Part shown: one piece after another, positions 1-7,202 of the stretch | Layout: every line of letters starts with the position of its first letter | Numbering within the stretch: position 1 is the stretch's first letter | Source of the DNA: Nitrosomonas sp. | GTDB lineage: Bacteria > Pseudomonadota > Gammaproteobacteria > Burkholderiales > Nitrosomonadaceae | DNA: 10,845 nt | Assembly: GCA_029881855.1 (NCBI GenBank) | Contig: JAOULU010000029.1 | Span: 1-10,845, forward strand | Direction of reading: 5' to 3' | Translations under genes and position numbers: made by a program | Notes under the pieces: generated by a model | Told to the model about the DNA's origin: nothing | The model's input: only the letters and a program-made list of their open reading frames with translations | Databases searched by the model: none

Positions 1-244
1 AATGTTTTTGGAGATCTTCAAAGCACTGCGAGATCTCATTGTCACTGGTTACATCGCAGGGGAATAATAGATTGCTATTAAAGTCAGCGGCAAGTTTTTC
101 AACGCGTTCACGTAGATCTTCTCCTTGATAAGTAAAGGCGAGAGAAGCGCCCTCACGTTGCATTGCTTTGGCAATACCATAGGCAATTGAACGGTTGCTG
201 AGTAAGCCTGTAATGAGTACGCGTTTATTAGTGAGAAACCCCAT
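1..244 (-). CDS. fabI: Enoyl-[acyl-carrier-protein] reductase FabI, N-terminal part (gene runs off the window)
   Basis: This is the first 81 codons of FabI, the NADH-dependent enoyl-ACP reductase that performs the last reduction in each round of type II fatty acid elongation in the cytoplasm. The translation begins MGFLTNKRVLITG and continues LLSNRSIAYGIAKAM. This is the atypical Rossmann dinucleotide-binding start of FabI-type short-chain dehydrogenases, with Gly13 and the SIAYGIA helix (19-25). FTYQ (37-40) and CDV (63-65) match the next strands of the E. coli enzyme. The ATG at 244-242 follows an AAGGAAA ribosome binding site at 255-249. The catalytic Tyr/Lys lie outside the window. The gene is divergent from the ABC importer genes. 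Identity is confident from the N-terminal sequence alone. Confidence 0.93.
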   Translation of the reverse strand, partial: MGFLTNKRVLITGLLSNRSIAYGIAKAMQREGASLAFTYQGEDLRERVEKLAADFNSNLLFPCDVTSDNEISQCFEDLQKH

Positions 245-277
245 GAAATTTCCTTGTAAAATTTTAATTATTGATGA

Positions 278-306
278 ATTATAGCTGATGCATGGCAGTA
301 CGTGGA
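278..306 (-). promoter_or_regulatory. Probable sigma-70-type promoter of fabI
   Basis: On the minus strand a perfect TATAAT lies at 283-278. Seventeen bases upstream of it is a weak -35 element, TCCACG (306-301, three of six matches to TTGACA). Transcription would start near position 271, giving a leader of about 27 nt that contains the fabI ribosome binding site. The strong -10 supports the call, and the poor -35 keeps it tentative. Confidence 0.45.
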
Positions 307-381
307 GAAGCGCGTAGGTGACAACATGATTTTAAGGTTGTTTTATCACAAATGGATTATTTCCGATAAACTATACATGCA

Positions 382-2583
382 ATGAAAATAGATGCTAGAA
401 CACTGGGGTTTTTGATTTTATACGCTGCCCTGCTATTCGGGTGTAGTGAAACGAGTTGGAATAGTCCCTACCAAGCCGAAGATGCGAGAGAAAACATTCT
501 TTATAACGTATTTTCAGAGCGCCCTAAGCACTTAGACCCAGTACAATCATATAGCAGTAATGAGATTCAATTTACCGCGCAAATATACCAGCCACCGTTA
601 CAGTATCATTATTTAAAACGGCCTTTTATGTTGATTCCATCGACCGCTGTCAAAATGCCGTCGGTATTGTATTTTGATCATAATGGAAATCAATTACTGA
701 ATCATACGCGGGCCGAAGAAATTGCCTATAGTATTTATGAAATTTCAATTAAGCCGGGCATCTTGTATCAGCCTCATCCTGCATTTGCAGTCAATGAACA
801 CGGTCAATGGTTGTATCATAAATTAGATGAAGAAGAATCGTTATCAGTTAATAAGCTTTCTGATTTCTTGCATACAGGGACACGTGAATTAACTGCGGCA
901 GATTATGTTTATCAGATTAAGCGTCTAGCTCACCCCAATGTGCATTCACCGATATATGGGCTTATGGCGGATTATATCGTGGGTCTTAACAAATACGCTG
1001 ATGTGTTGAAAAAAGCTAGAGACGCACTCCAAGAAGGCGAGTTCTATTTGGATCTGGATAAATATGTATTAGAAGGTGCACAAGTTATAGACAGGTATAC
1101 CTATCAAGTAAAGATTAACGGTAAATATCCACAGTTTAATTATTGGTTGGCGATGCCTTTTTTTGCACCTATTCCCCGGGAAGCAGATATTTTTTATTCG
1201 CAAAAAAAATTAATAGATAAGAATATAACGTTGGATTTTTACCCGGTGGGAACGGGGCCTTATATGTTGACAGATGACAACCCAAATTTGAGAATGGTAT
1301 TAGAAAGAAACCCTAATTTTCATGATGAATTCTACCCGTCTGAGGGTATGCCTGGTGATAAAGAAAATGGATTGTTAGATGATGCGGGAAAACCACTACC
1401 ATTTATAGATAAAGTGATTTTTACACGTGAGAAAGAGAGTATCCCGCACTGGAACAAGTTTTTACAGGGGTATTATGATACTTCCGGGATAGGTTCGGAT
1501 AGTTTTGATCAGGCAGTGCAACTGGTTGGGCAGGGGGAGGCGGTGGTTACCGATGTAATGGCAGAACAAGGGATACGTTTGGAAACGGCTGTGGCAGTGT
1601 CTACTTATTATATGGGTTTTAATATGTTGGACCCAGTTATTGGGTGGGGCGATGAACAATCACGTGAATCTGCAAGAAAGTTGAGGCAGGCAATTTCTAT
1701 AGCGGTTGATTATGAAGAGTTTATATCTATTTTTGCAAATGGTCGAGGAATTCCAGCACAGAGTCCATTGCCACCAGGTATTCCTGGTTATCGTGATGGG
1801 AAAGAAGGTGTTAATTCTGTGGTATATGATTGGGTAGATGGTGAACCACAACGGAAATCAATCGAAGTTGCCAAAGCGCTGCTTGCAGAGGCAGGGTATC
1901 CTAATGGTACAGATCAAGAAACGGGTGCGCCTTTAGTGTTATATTTTGATGTAACGGCTCGCAGTTCAGAGGACAGGTCTAGACAGGATTGGATGCGCAA
2001 ACAATTCGAGAAATTGAATATCCAATTGGTTGTCAGGAGTACGGATTATAATCGCTTCCAGGACAAGATTCGTAAGGGGAATGCGCAGATTTTTGAGTGG
2101 GGCTGGCATGCTGATTATCCGGATGCTGAAAATTTCTTATTTTTATTGCATGGGCCACAGCGTAAAGTTGGAAATAACAGTGGAAATTCAGCAAACAATG
2201 CGGCTAACTATGATAGTGCAGAATACAATCAATTGTTTGAGCAAATGAAAAATATGGAGAATGGTCCAGAGCGCCAGCAGATTATTGATGAAATGATTGA
2301 TATTCTACGTAATGATGCACCTTGGTTGTGGGGGTATCATCCCAAAAATTATGGGCTATATCATGCGTGGTACCAAAATATTAAACCCAATAGAATGTCA
2401 AATAATAACATCAAGTACTATAAAATTGACGCTGCATTAAGAGAGCGGCAACGAAAAGAGTGGAATGAGCCTGTGTTATGGCCATTGGCTTTGATTATTC
2501 TTGTCTTGGGTTTAAGTTTTGTACCGGCTATTACAGGTTTTCGTCGGCGTGAAAGTAGTACGGGTGTTAGGGTGATTTCTTAA
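382..2583 (+). CDS. ABC transporter family-5 solute-binding lipoprotein (peptide/nickel type) with C-terminal membrane span
   Basis: This 733-residue protein is the likely periplasmic receptor of a dipeptide/oligopeptide-type ABC importer (SBP_bac_5 family). A short signal peptide ends in the lipobox LLFGC, with Cys21 as the lipidation site. Family signs in order are HLDPVQ near the N-terminus, GTGPY at 290-294, LRQAISIAVD from 434, the PLPPGIPGY segment near 464-472, and an AKALLAEAGYPNG motif. A hydrophobic segment near 698-720 followed by RRR (721-723) predicts a membrane span close to the C-terminus, which ordinary members lack. At 733 residues it is longer than the typical 500-550. An in-frame TAA at 367-369 makes 382 the first possible ATG. 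No Shine-Dalgarno sequence precedes it, which is odd. The gene lies 26 nt upstream of a matching permease gene. The substrate cannot be told from sequence. Confidence 0.88.
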   Translation: MKIDARTLGFLILYAALLFGCSETSWNSPYQAEDARENILYNVFSERPKHLDPVQSYSSNEIQFTAQIYQPPLQYHYLKRPFMLIPSTAVKMPSVLYFDHNGNQLLNHTRAEEIAYSIYEISIKPGILYQPHPAFAVNEHGQWLYHKLDEEESLSVNKLSDFLHTGTRELTAADYVYQIKRLAHPNVHSPIYGLMADYIVGLNKYADVLKKARDALQEGEFYLDLDKYVLEGAQVIDRYTYQVKINGKYPQFNYWLAMPFFAPIPREADIFYSQKKLIDKNITLDFYPVGTGPYMLTDDNPNLRMVLERNPNFHDEFYPSEGMPGDKENGLLDDAGKPLPFIDKVIFTREKESIPHWNKFLQGYYDTSGIGSDSFDQAVQLVGQGEAVVTDVMAEQGIRLETAVAVSTYYMGFNMLDPVIGWGDEQSRESARKLRQAISIAVDYEEFISIFANGRGIPAQSPLPPGIPGYRDGKEGVNSVVYDWVDGEPQRKSIEVAKALLAEAGYPNGTDQETGAPLVLYFDVTARSSEDRSRQDWMRKQFEKLNIQLVVRSTDYNRFQDKIRKGNAQIFEWGWHADYPDAENFLFLLHGPQRKVGNNSGNSANNAANYDSAEYNQLFEQMKNMENGPERQQIIDEMIDILRNDAPWLWGYHPKNYGLYHAWYQNIKPNRMSNNNIKYYKIDAALRERQRKEWNEPVLWPLALIILVLGLSFVPAITGFRRRESSTGVRVIS

Positions 2584-2609
2584 TGCATTTTTGGAATTTA
2601 TAAATTGAG

Positions 2610-3587
2610 ATGCTGAGCTATATTGTAAGACGCATTCTCTATGCGATACCGATTTTAATAGGTGTCAATCTTGTTACATTCGCCCTATTTTTTGTGGTGA
2701 ATACACCGGATGATATGGCGCGTATGCAGTTAGGGATCAAATATGTAACGCCTGAAGCTATAGAAAAATGGAAGCATGATCGTGGTTATGACAAGCCTCT
2801 AGTTTTCAATAAAGCAGAGCAGAATTTGGATCAAATAACTAATACAATCTTCTTTGAGAAATCGATGGCAATGTTTGTGTTTGATTTTGGTCGTGCAGAT
2901 GATGGGAGCGATATTGGGCAAGAAATTAAATCGCGTATGATGCCAAGTTTGGCCATTGCTTTGCCAGTATTTGTTTTAGGGTTGATGATTTATATCACTT
3001 TTGCGTTACTCTTGGTTTTCTTTCGTGCAACGTATATTGATTTCTGGGGTGTAGTACTCTGTGTCGCATTAATGTCAATTTCTAGCTTGTTTTACATTAT
3101 TGGGGGGCAATTTCTGATTAGTAAAATGTGGCATTTGGTGCCGATATCTGGTTATGAAGGCGGGATAAATGCGATAAAGTTTCTAATATTACCTGTGACA
3201 ATTGGGTTAATAGGCAGTGCGGGTGCTAGTACACGTTGGTATCGCACAATATTTTTAGAAGAAATGGGTAAAGAATATGTACGTACAGCAAGAGCAAAAG
3301 GCTTGTCTGAGCATATCGTTTTATTTAAGCATGTCCTAAGAAATGCAATGACACCCATTCTAACAGGCGCAGTTGTCGTGATTCCTTCGCTATTTTTGGG
3401 TAGTTTACTTGTGGAGTCTTTTTTTGGTATTCCAGGGTTAGGTAGTTATACCATTGATGCAATTAATTCTCAGGATTTTCCGGTTGTGAGGGCCATGGTT
3501 TTTCTGGGCTCGGTACTTTATATTATCGGGTTAATACTGACAGATATTTCATATACGTTGGTAGACCCTAGAATCAGGCTGGCATAG
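2610..3587 (+). CDS. ABC transporter permease, DppB/OppB type
   Basis: This 325-residue inner-membrane protein is the first of the two permeases expected in a peptide-type ABC importer (BPD_transp_1 family). It opens with the characteristic MLSYIVRRILYAIPILIGVN. A first membrane span covers about 9-30, then comes a periplasmic segment, with further spans near 112-137, 143-168, 188-207, 247-268 and 295-312. The cytoplasmic EAA loop that contacts the ATPase is clear at 218-246, including EYVRTARAKGL. It is followed by ESFFGIPGLG (269-278) and the usual C-terminal VDPRIRL. Length and termini are normal, so the gene looks intact. The ribosome binding site is weak (TTGGA at 2591-2595). It is probably co-transcribed with the upstream binding protein. 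The partner permease and ATPase genes do not follow. Confidence 0.9.
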   Translation: MLSYIVRRILYAIPILIGVNLVTFALFFVVNTPDDMARMQLGIKYVTPEAIEKWKHDRGYDKPLVFNKAEQNLDQITNTIFFEKSMAMFVFDFGRADDGSDIGQEIKSRMMPSLAIALPVFVLGLMIYITFALLLVFFRATYIDFWGVVLCVALMSISSLFYIIGGQFLISKMWHLVPISGYEGGINAIKFLILPVTIGLIGSAGASTRWYRTIFLEEMGKEYVRTARAKGLSEHIVLFKHVLRNAMTPILTGAVVVIPSLFLGSLLVESFFGIPGLGSYTIDAINSQDFPVVRAMVFLGSVLYIIGLILTDISYTLVDPRIRLA

Positions 3588-3827
3588 AATTTTTTGTTGT
3601 GATACAAGAGTATTAAAATTACGAAAGGATTGGTAAGAAAGCTGCCTCATGGTTTAAAAGTGGCAGTAAGTTTCTTTGCTTTGTATAGTGATAGTGTCTT
3701 AGAGGTTCTGCAAAGGATTGTTATACGCAATTCAAATTCCCATTAGTAGAAAAAATTTACCGCCAGAAATAGAATAAAGACATCTCGGCTTTTTCTCATA
3801 TGATTGAGGAATTAAGCCAAATCTAGT
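3588..3827 (+). other. Gene-poor stretch between permease and tRNA promoter; possible remnant of a second permease
   Basis: No intact gene is visible in these 240 bases. One short open frame from TTG 3630 to TAG 3746 reads LVRKLPHGLKVAVSFFALY and then loses resemblance. This is reminiscent of the cytoplasmic start and first membrane span of DppC/OppC-type permeases, but the match is short and could be chance. The TTG has no properly spaced ribosome binding site. A weak hairpin (CTGCC 3642-3646 with GGCAG 3662-3666) is followed by a T-rich but interrupted stretch. It could end the importer transcript, though poorly. The stretch also holds one copy of a 16-base imperfect repeat found again at 4148-4163. 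Confidence 0.3.
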
Positions 3828-3863
3828 TTGACTTATTTGTGCAATGTATTCATAATCGGCGGT
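3828..3863 (+). promoter_or_regulatory. Strong sigma-70-type promoter of the tRNA-Tyr/Gly/Thr-tuf operon
   Basis: TTGACT (3828-3833) and CATAAT (3851-3856) each match consensus at five of six positions and are exactly 17 nt apart. The following discriminator, CGGCGG (3857-3862), is GC-rich. In stable-RNA promoters of well-studied proteobacteria that feature goes with stringent control by ppGpp and DksA. Initiation near 3863-3865 would leave only about 6-8 nt before the mature tRNA-Tyr. The placement and quality make this the most secure promoter in the window. Confidence 0.8.
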
Positions 3864-3870
3864 TTCGTTT

Positions 3871-3955
<85 letters not shown>

Positions 3956-4053
3956 GGATCTAGGGAATCAGTAGTAGAGTTGAGTATTGAAATTTGGGGT
4001 TGGTCTGTGTTTGATGGTGTAGTTAGTGATTGGTTAAGCCCCTTTTAAAGCAT

Positions 4054-4127
4054 GCGGGTGTAGCTCAATGGTAGAGCAGAAGCCTTCCAAGCTTACGATG
4101 AGGGTTCGATTCCCTTCACCCGCTCCA
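4054..4127 (+). tRNA. tRNA-Gly (anticodon TCC)
   Basis: A 74-nt tRNA with encoded CCA (4125-4127). The acceptor GCGGGTG (4054-4060) pairs with CACCCGC (4117-4123), with discriminator T4124. The anticodon loop CTTCCAA (4084-4090) gives TCC at 4086-4088. The outermost pair of the anticodon stem is a G·A mismatch. I recall the same feature in related tRNA-Gly genes, so it is not evidence of decay. Confidence 0.98.
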
Positions 4128-4175
4128 ATTGGGGTTATGGGTTCTGGTGGTTTAAAAGTAGCAATTGATGCTTCT

Positions 4176-4250
<75 letters not shown>

Positions 4251-4302
4251 TTGGTTTTTATGGTTAATAGTATGGTTAAAGTACGCTAAAAGGGATAAGG
4301 TC

Positions 4303-5493
4303 ATGGCAAAAAGTAAATTTGAGCGGTCGAAGCCACACGTAAACGTAGGCACGATTGGGCATGTGGATCATGGGAAGACGACGTTAACGGCGGCGATCAC
4401 AACGATATTGACAAAAAATTATGGTGGTGAAGCGAAGAGTTATGCGCAAATTGACTCGGCACCGGAAGAGCGTACGCGTGGTATAACGATTAACACTGCG
4501 CACGTAGAATATGAGACAGAAAACCGTCACTATGCCCATGTTGACTGTCCGGGACATGCTGACTATGTGAAGAACATGATAACGGGTGCTGCCCAAATGG
4601 ACGGTGCTATATTAGTTGTTTCGGCGGCGGATGGCCCGATGCCACAAACGCGTGAACACATACTATTGGCTCGTCAGGTTGGTGTTCCATATATCATTGT
4701 GTATATGAACAAAGCGGACATGGTAGATGATGCGGAATTACTAGAGCTTGTTGAGATGGAGATACGCGAGCTGCTATCTAAATATGATTTTCCGGGTGAT
4801 GATACGCCAATTATTGTGGGTTCGGCATTAAAGGCATTAGAAGGCGATACGAGCGAGATAGGCGAGCCGTCAATTCAAAAATTAGCGGAAGCGTTAGATA
4901 CTTACATTCCAGAGCCGGAGCGTGCAATTGATGGCGCATTCATTATGCCGGTGGAAGACGTGTTCTCTATTTCTGGTCGTGGAACTGTAGTAACGGGTCG
5001 TATCGAGCGAGGTATTATTAAGGTTGGAGAAGAGATTGAGATTGTAGGTCTCAAGCCGACGTTAAAGACGGTATGTACGGGTGTAGAGATGTTTAGGAAG
5101 CTTCTAGACCAGGGTCAATCGGGAGACAATGTAGGCGTATTATTGCGTGGCACGAAACGTGAAGAAGTTGAGCGTGGTCAAGTGTTGGCGCAGCCGGGAA
5201 GTATCTCCCCGCATACCAAGTTCACGGCGGAGATTTATGTGCTGAGTAAAGATGAAGGTGGTCGTCACACTCCATTTTTTCCTGGATATCGTCCGCAGTT
5301 TTATTTTAGGACGACTGATGTGACGGGGGCAATAGAGTTGCCGGCGGGCACGGAAATGGTCATGCCAGGAGATAATGTTTCGGTGACAGTGAATTTAATA
5401 GCACCGATTGCAATGGAAGAAGGTCTGCGTTTTGCTATCCGAGAAGGTGGTAGGACAGTGGGTGCAGGTGTCGTCGCTAAGGTTATAGAGTAG
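4303..5493 (+). CDS. tuf: Elongation factor Tu (tufB position)
   Basis: EF-Tu is the GTPase that carries aminoacyl-tRNA to the ribosomal A site. All G-domain motifs are intact: GHVDHGKT (19-26), Thr62 in the RGITIN switch I segment, DCPGH (81-85), NKAD (136-139) and the SALKALEGD segment. Domains II and III follow, with [10 protein letters not shown] and the C-terminal [20 protein letters not shown]. The length of 396 residues is normal for betaproteobacteria. The start follows AAAAGGGATAAGG. The position behind tRNA-Thr and ahead of tRNA-Trp marks this as the tufB-type copy. A second copy near fusA is usual in such genomes but lies outside this window. Confidence 0.99.
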   Translation: MAKSKFERSKPHVNVGTIGHVDHGKTTLTAAITTILTKNYGGEAKSYAQIDSAPEERTRGITINTAHVEYETENRHYAHVDCPGHADYVKNMITGAAQMDGAILVVSAADGPMPQTREHILLARQVGVPYIIVYMNKADMVDDAELLELVEMEIRELLSKYDFPGDDTPIIVGSALKALEGDTSEIGEPSIQKLAEALDTYIPEPERAIDGAFIMPVEDVFSISGRGTVVTGRIERGIIKVGEEIEIVGLKPTLKTVCTGVEMFRKLLDQGQSGDNVGVLLRGTKREEVERGQVLAQPGSISPHTKFTAEIYVLSKDEGGRHTPFFPGYRPQFYFRTTDVTGAIELPAGTEMVMPGDNVSVTVNLIAPIAMEEGLRFAIREGGRTVGAGVVAKVIE

Positions 5494-5515
5494 AGGTAAT
5501 AAAGATTGGGATTTG

Positions 5516-5556
5516 TAAACTTATAAAGGTGTTTGTTAAAGAACATGATAAGTTTA
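5516..5556 (+). repeat. AT-rich inverted repeat between tuf and tRNA-Trp
   Basis: TAAACTTAT (5516-5524) is perfectly complementary to ATAAGTTTA (5548-5556). An inner TGTT/AACA pair (5530-5533 with 5542-5545) could extend the stem across an interior loop. No U-tract follows, so it is unlikely to be an intrinsic terminator. It may protect or mark the 3' end of tuf mRNA during release of tRNA-Trp, which begins 26 nt further on. That role is inference. Confidence 0.5.
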
Positions 5557-5581
5557 TGTAATTGTAAGAAATTATGTATAA

Positions 5582-5657
5582 AGGCCAGTAGCTCAATTGG
5601 CAGAGCGTCGGTCTCCAAAACCGAAGGTTGGGGGTTCGATGCCCTCCTGGCCTGCCA
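5582..5657 (+). tRNA. tRNA-Trp (anticodon CCA)
   Basis: A 76-nt tRNA with encoded 3' CCA (5655-5657). The acceptor AGGCCAG (5582-5588) pairs with CTGGCCT (5647-5653), with discriminator G5654 as expected for tryptophan. The anticodon stem TCGGT/ACCGA encloses CTCCAAA (5613-5619), placing CCA at 5615-5617. The location between tuf and secE is the standard one in many proteobacteria. Confidence 0.98.
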
Positions 5658-5755
5658 ACTCTAAAATTGGTTATGCTTCTCCAGTGTTGATCATTAATAG
5701 TATGAATGCTGTGTATGCAATGTTGTAATTATAGGGTAAAAAGGATTCGTTAGAC

Positions 5756-6100
5756 GTGAACAAAGTAAAGCTTGGGCTTGTATTCATATTCATTGTGACA
5801 GGGATTGTGGGATTCACTTATTTAAGTGAAAGTGCAATGGTTTTGCGTGTGTTGTCTGTGCTGGTGGGTCTTTTGCTGGCAGCATTTGTGGCGAGGTTCA
5901 CAACTCAGGGTCAGAACTTTTTTGAATTTTGTAAAGAATCCTCTGAAGAGACCAAGAAAGTGGTTTGGCCAAATCGGAAAGAAACGTTGCAAACTTCGGC
6001 AATAGTTTTTGCTTTCGTTGTGACCATGGCGCTATTTTTATGGCTTGTCGATGCCGGGTTGATGTCAATAGTTAGGCTTTTGATGAACCAGGGTGTTTGA
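5756..6100 (+). CDS. secE: Preprotein translocase subunit SecE
   Basis: SecE is the small inner-membrane subunit that clamps SecY in the general protein export channel. The 114-residue protein has three predicted spans (about 6-23, 30-47 and 82-103), like E. coli SecE and unlike the single-span form of many other bacteria. Between spans 2 and 3 lies the conserved cytoplasmic segment [17 protein letters not shown] (61-77), with its hallmark WPNR. Translation starts at GTG 5756, ten bases after AAGGA (5741-5745); no ATG fits. It is followed 20 nt later by nusG, the near-universal partner. No clear promoter was seen between tRNA-Trp and secE, so co-transcription with tuf is likely. Confidence 0.97.
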   Translation: MNKVKLGLVFIFIVTGIVGFTYLSESAMVLRVLSVLVGLLLAAFVARFTTQGQNFFEFCKESSEETKKVVWPNRKETLQTSAIVFAFVVTMALFLWLVDAGLMSIVRLLMNQGV

Positions 6101-6111
6101 TTATTACTCTA

Positions 6112-6118
6112 GAGGAAA
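6112..6118 (+). promoter_or_regulatory. Ribosome binding site that fixes the nusG start
   Basis: GAGGAAA sits just ahead of ATG 6121. The frame is also open from a TTG at 6097 that overlaps the secE stop codon. That TTG has no ribosome binding site and would add eight residues not found in the family, so 6121 is the start. Confidence 0.8.
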
Positions 6119-6120
6119 GC

Positions 6121-6654
6121 ATGAGTAAGAAATGGTATGTGGTTCATGCATATTCGGGATTTGAGAAAAGCGTACAACGTGCATTGATGGATCGTATTGA
6201 CCGTGCTGGCATGCAAGATAAATTTGGCCAAATTTTGGTGCCAGTTGAAGAAGTTGTGGAGATGAAGAGCGGTCAAAAAAGTATTAGTGAGCGAAAATTT
6301 TTCCCTGGGTATGTGTTGGTAGAGATGGATATGTCTGATGAATCATGGCACCTCGTCAAGAGTACAGATAAGGTAACAGGTTTTGTTGGGGGTACGGCTA
6401 TGAAGCCGACGCCAATTAGTCAGAAAGAAGTGGAAAATATCCTTCATCAGATACAAGAAGGTGTAGAGAAGCCTAAACCAAAAATACTTTTTGAAATGGG
6501 TGAGGCTGTACGTGTTAAAGACGGACCATTTACAGACTTTCATGGCAATGTTGAGGATGTAAATTACGATAAAAGTAAGATTAGAGTCTCGGTTTCAATT
6601 TTTGGGCGGCCTACGCCAGTTGAACTAGATTTTAATCAAGTAGAGAAGTCCTGA
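6121..6654 (+). CDS. nusG: Transcription termination/antitermination factor NusG
   Basis: NusG binds the clamp of elongating RNA polymerase, links it to Rho or to ribosomal protein S10, and reduces pausing. The protein is 177 residues from ATG 6121 (E. coli NusG is 181). It starts [18 protein letters not shown] and shows the NGN domain over about residues 1-110, with [14 protein letters not shown] and GFVGGT. A linker leads to the C-terminal KOW domain at about 125-175, containing DGPFTDFHG and [14 protein letters not shown]. No insertions or losses are evident. The gene is closely coupled to secE and separated by 114 nt from rplK. Confidence 0.98.
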   Translation: MSKKWYVVHAYSGFEKSVQRALMDRIDRAGMQDKFGQILVPVEEVVEMKSGQKSISERKFFPGYVLVEMDMSDESWHLVKSTDKVTGFVGGTAMKPTPISQKEVENILHQIQEGVEKPKPKILFEMGEAVRVKDGPFTDFHGNVEDVNYDKSKIRVSVSIFGRPTPVELDFNQVEKS

Positions 6655-6693
6655 GTCTTAGGTTTGGTTATCTGAGCAAGTGAGTTTGAGTGT

Positions 6694-6708
6694 TTTATGT
6701 AACATAAA
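6694..6708. repeat. 15-base palindrome upstream of rplK
   Basis: TTTATGTAACATAAA is a perfect inverted repeat (seven-base arms around a central A) in the 114-nt nusG-rplK gap. In E. coli this gap contains the promoter of the L11 operon. No convincing -35/-10 pair was found here, so the palindrome could be an operator, a small RNA hairpin or chance. Confidence 0.3.
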
Positions 6709-6768
6709 TAGCGAAAGCTAAGCGGGGAGAATGGGAAATCATTCGTTAGTACCCAATAGGAGATTTAA

Positions 6769-7200
6769 GTGGCAAAAAAGATAGTAGGTTATATTAAGTT
6801 ACAAGTACCGGCCGGCAAGGCTAATCCGAGTCCGCCAATTGGTCCAGCACTCGGTCAGCGCCAATTAAACATTATGGAGTTTTGTAAGGCATTTAATGCG
6901 GCTACTCAGAAGGTAGAGCCTGGATTGCCCGTACCTGTGGTCATTACGGCTTATGCGGACAAAAGCTTTACTTTTATAATGAAGACAACACCTGCAGCAG
7001 TTCTAATCAAAAAAGCTGCGGGTGTAAATAAAGGAAGTGCTAGGCCGCATGTTGATAAGGTTGGTAGGTTAAGTCGCAGCCAAGCTGAAGAGATTGCTAA
7101 ACTAAAAATGCCTGATTTAACCGCAGCAGATATGGATGCTGCTGTGAGAACTGTTGCTGGTAGTGCTAGAAGTATGGGCATAGAAGTAGAGGGTGTATAA
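6769..7200 (+). CDS. rplK: 50S ribosomal protein L11
   Basis: L11 binds the GTPase-associated region of 23S rRNA at the base of the stalk and is needed for RelA activation. The 143 residues cover the full family length. The N-terminal domain has [20 protein letters not shown] (10-29), the proline-rich thiostrepton-site segment. The C-terminal RNA-binding domain has [10 protein letters not shown] and ends [15 protein letters not shown]. The start is GTG 6769 after AGGAG (6758-6762). Residue 32 is Gln in [10 protein letters not shown], where E. coli and other L11 proteins I recall have Gly. L1 follows after a 2-nt gap and is probably translationally coupled. Confidence 0.98.
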   Translation: MAKKIVGYIKLQVPAGKANPSPPIGPALGQRQLNIMEFCKAFNAATQKVEPGLPVPVVITAYADKSFTFIMKTTPAAVLIKKAAGVNKGSARPHVDKVGRLSRSQAEEIAKLKMPDLTAADMDAAVRTVAGSARSMGIEVEGV

Positions 7201-7202
7201 AG

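Noticed and set aside
5658..5755. Possible promoter for secE-nusG in the gap after tRNA-Trp (TTGATC at 5687-5692)
   Set aside because: No acceptable -10 hexamer at 16-18 bases; co-transcription from upstream is simpler.
6097..6120. Eight-residue N-terminal extension of NusG from TTG 6097
   Set aside because: No ribosome binding site, overlap with the secE stop, and family members begin at the ATG 6121 position, which has GAGGAAA upstream.
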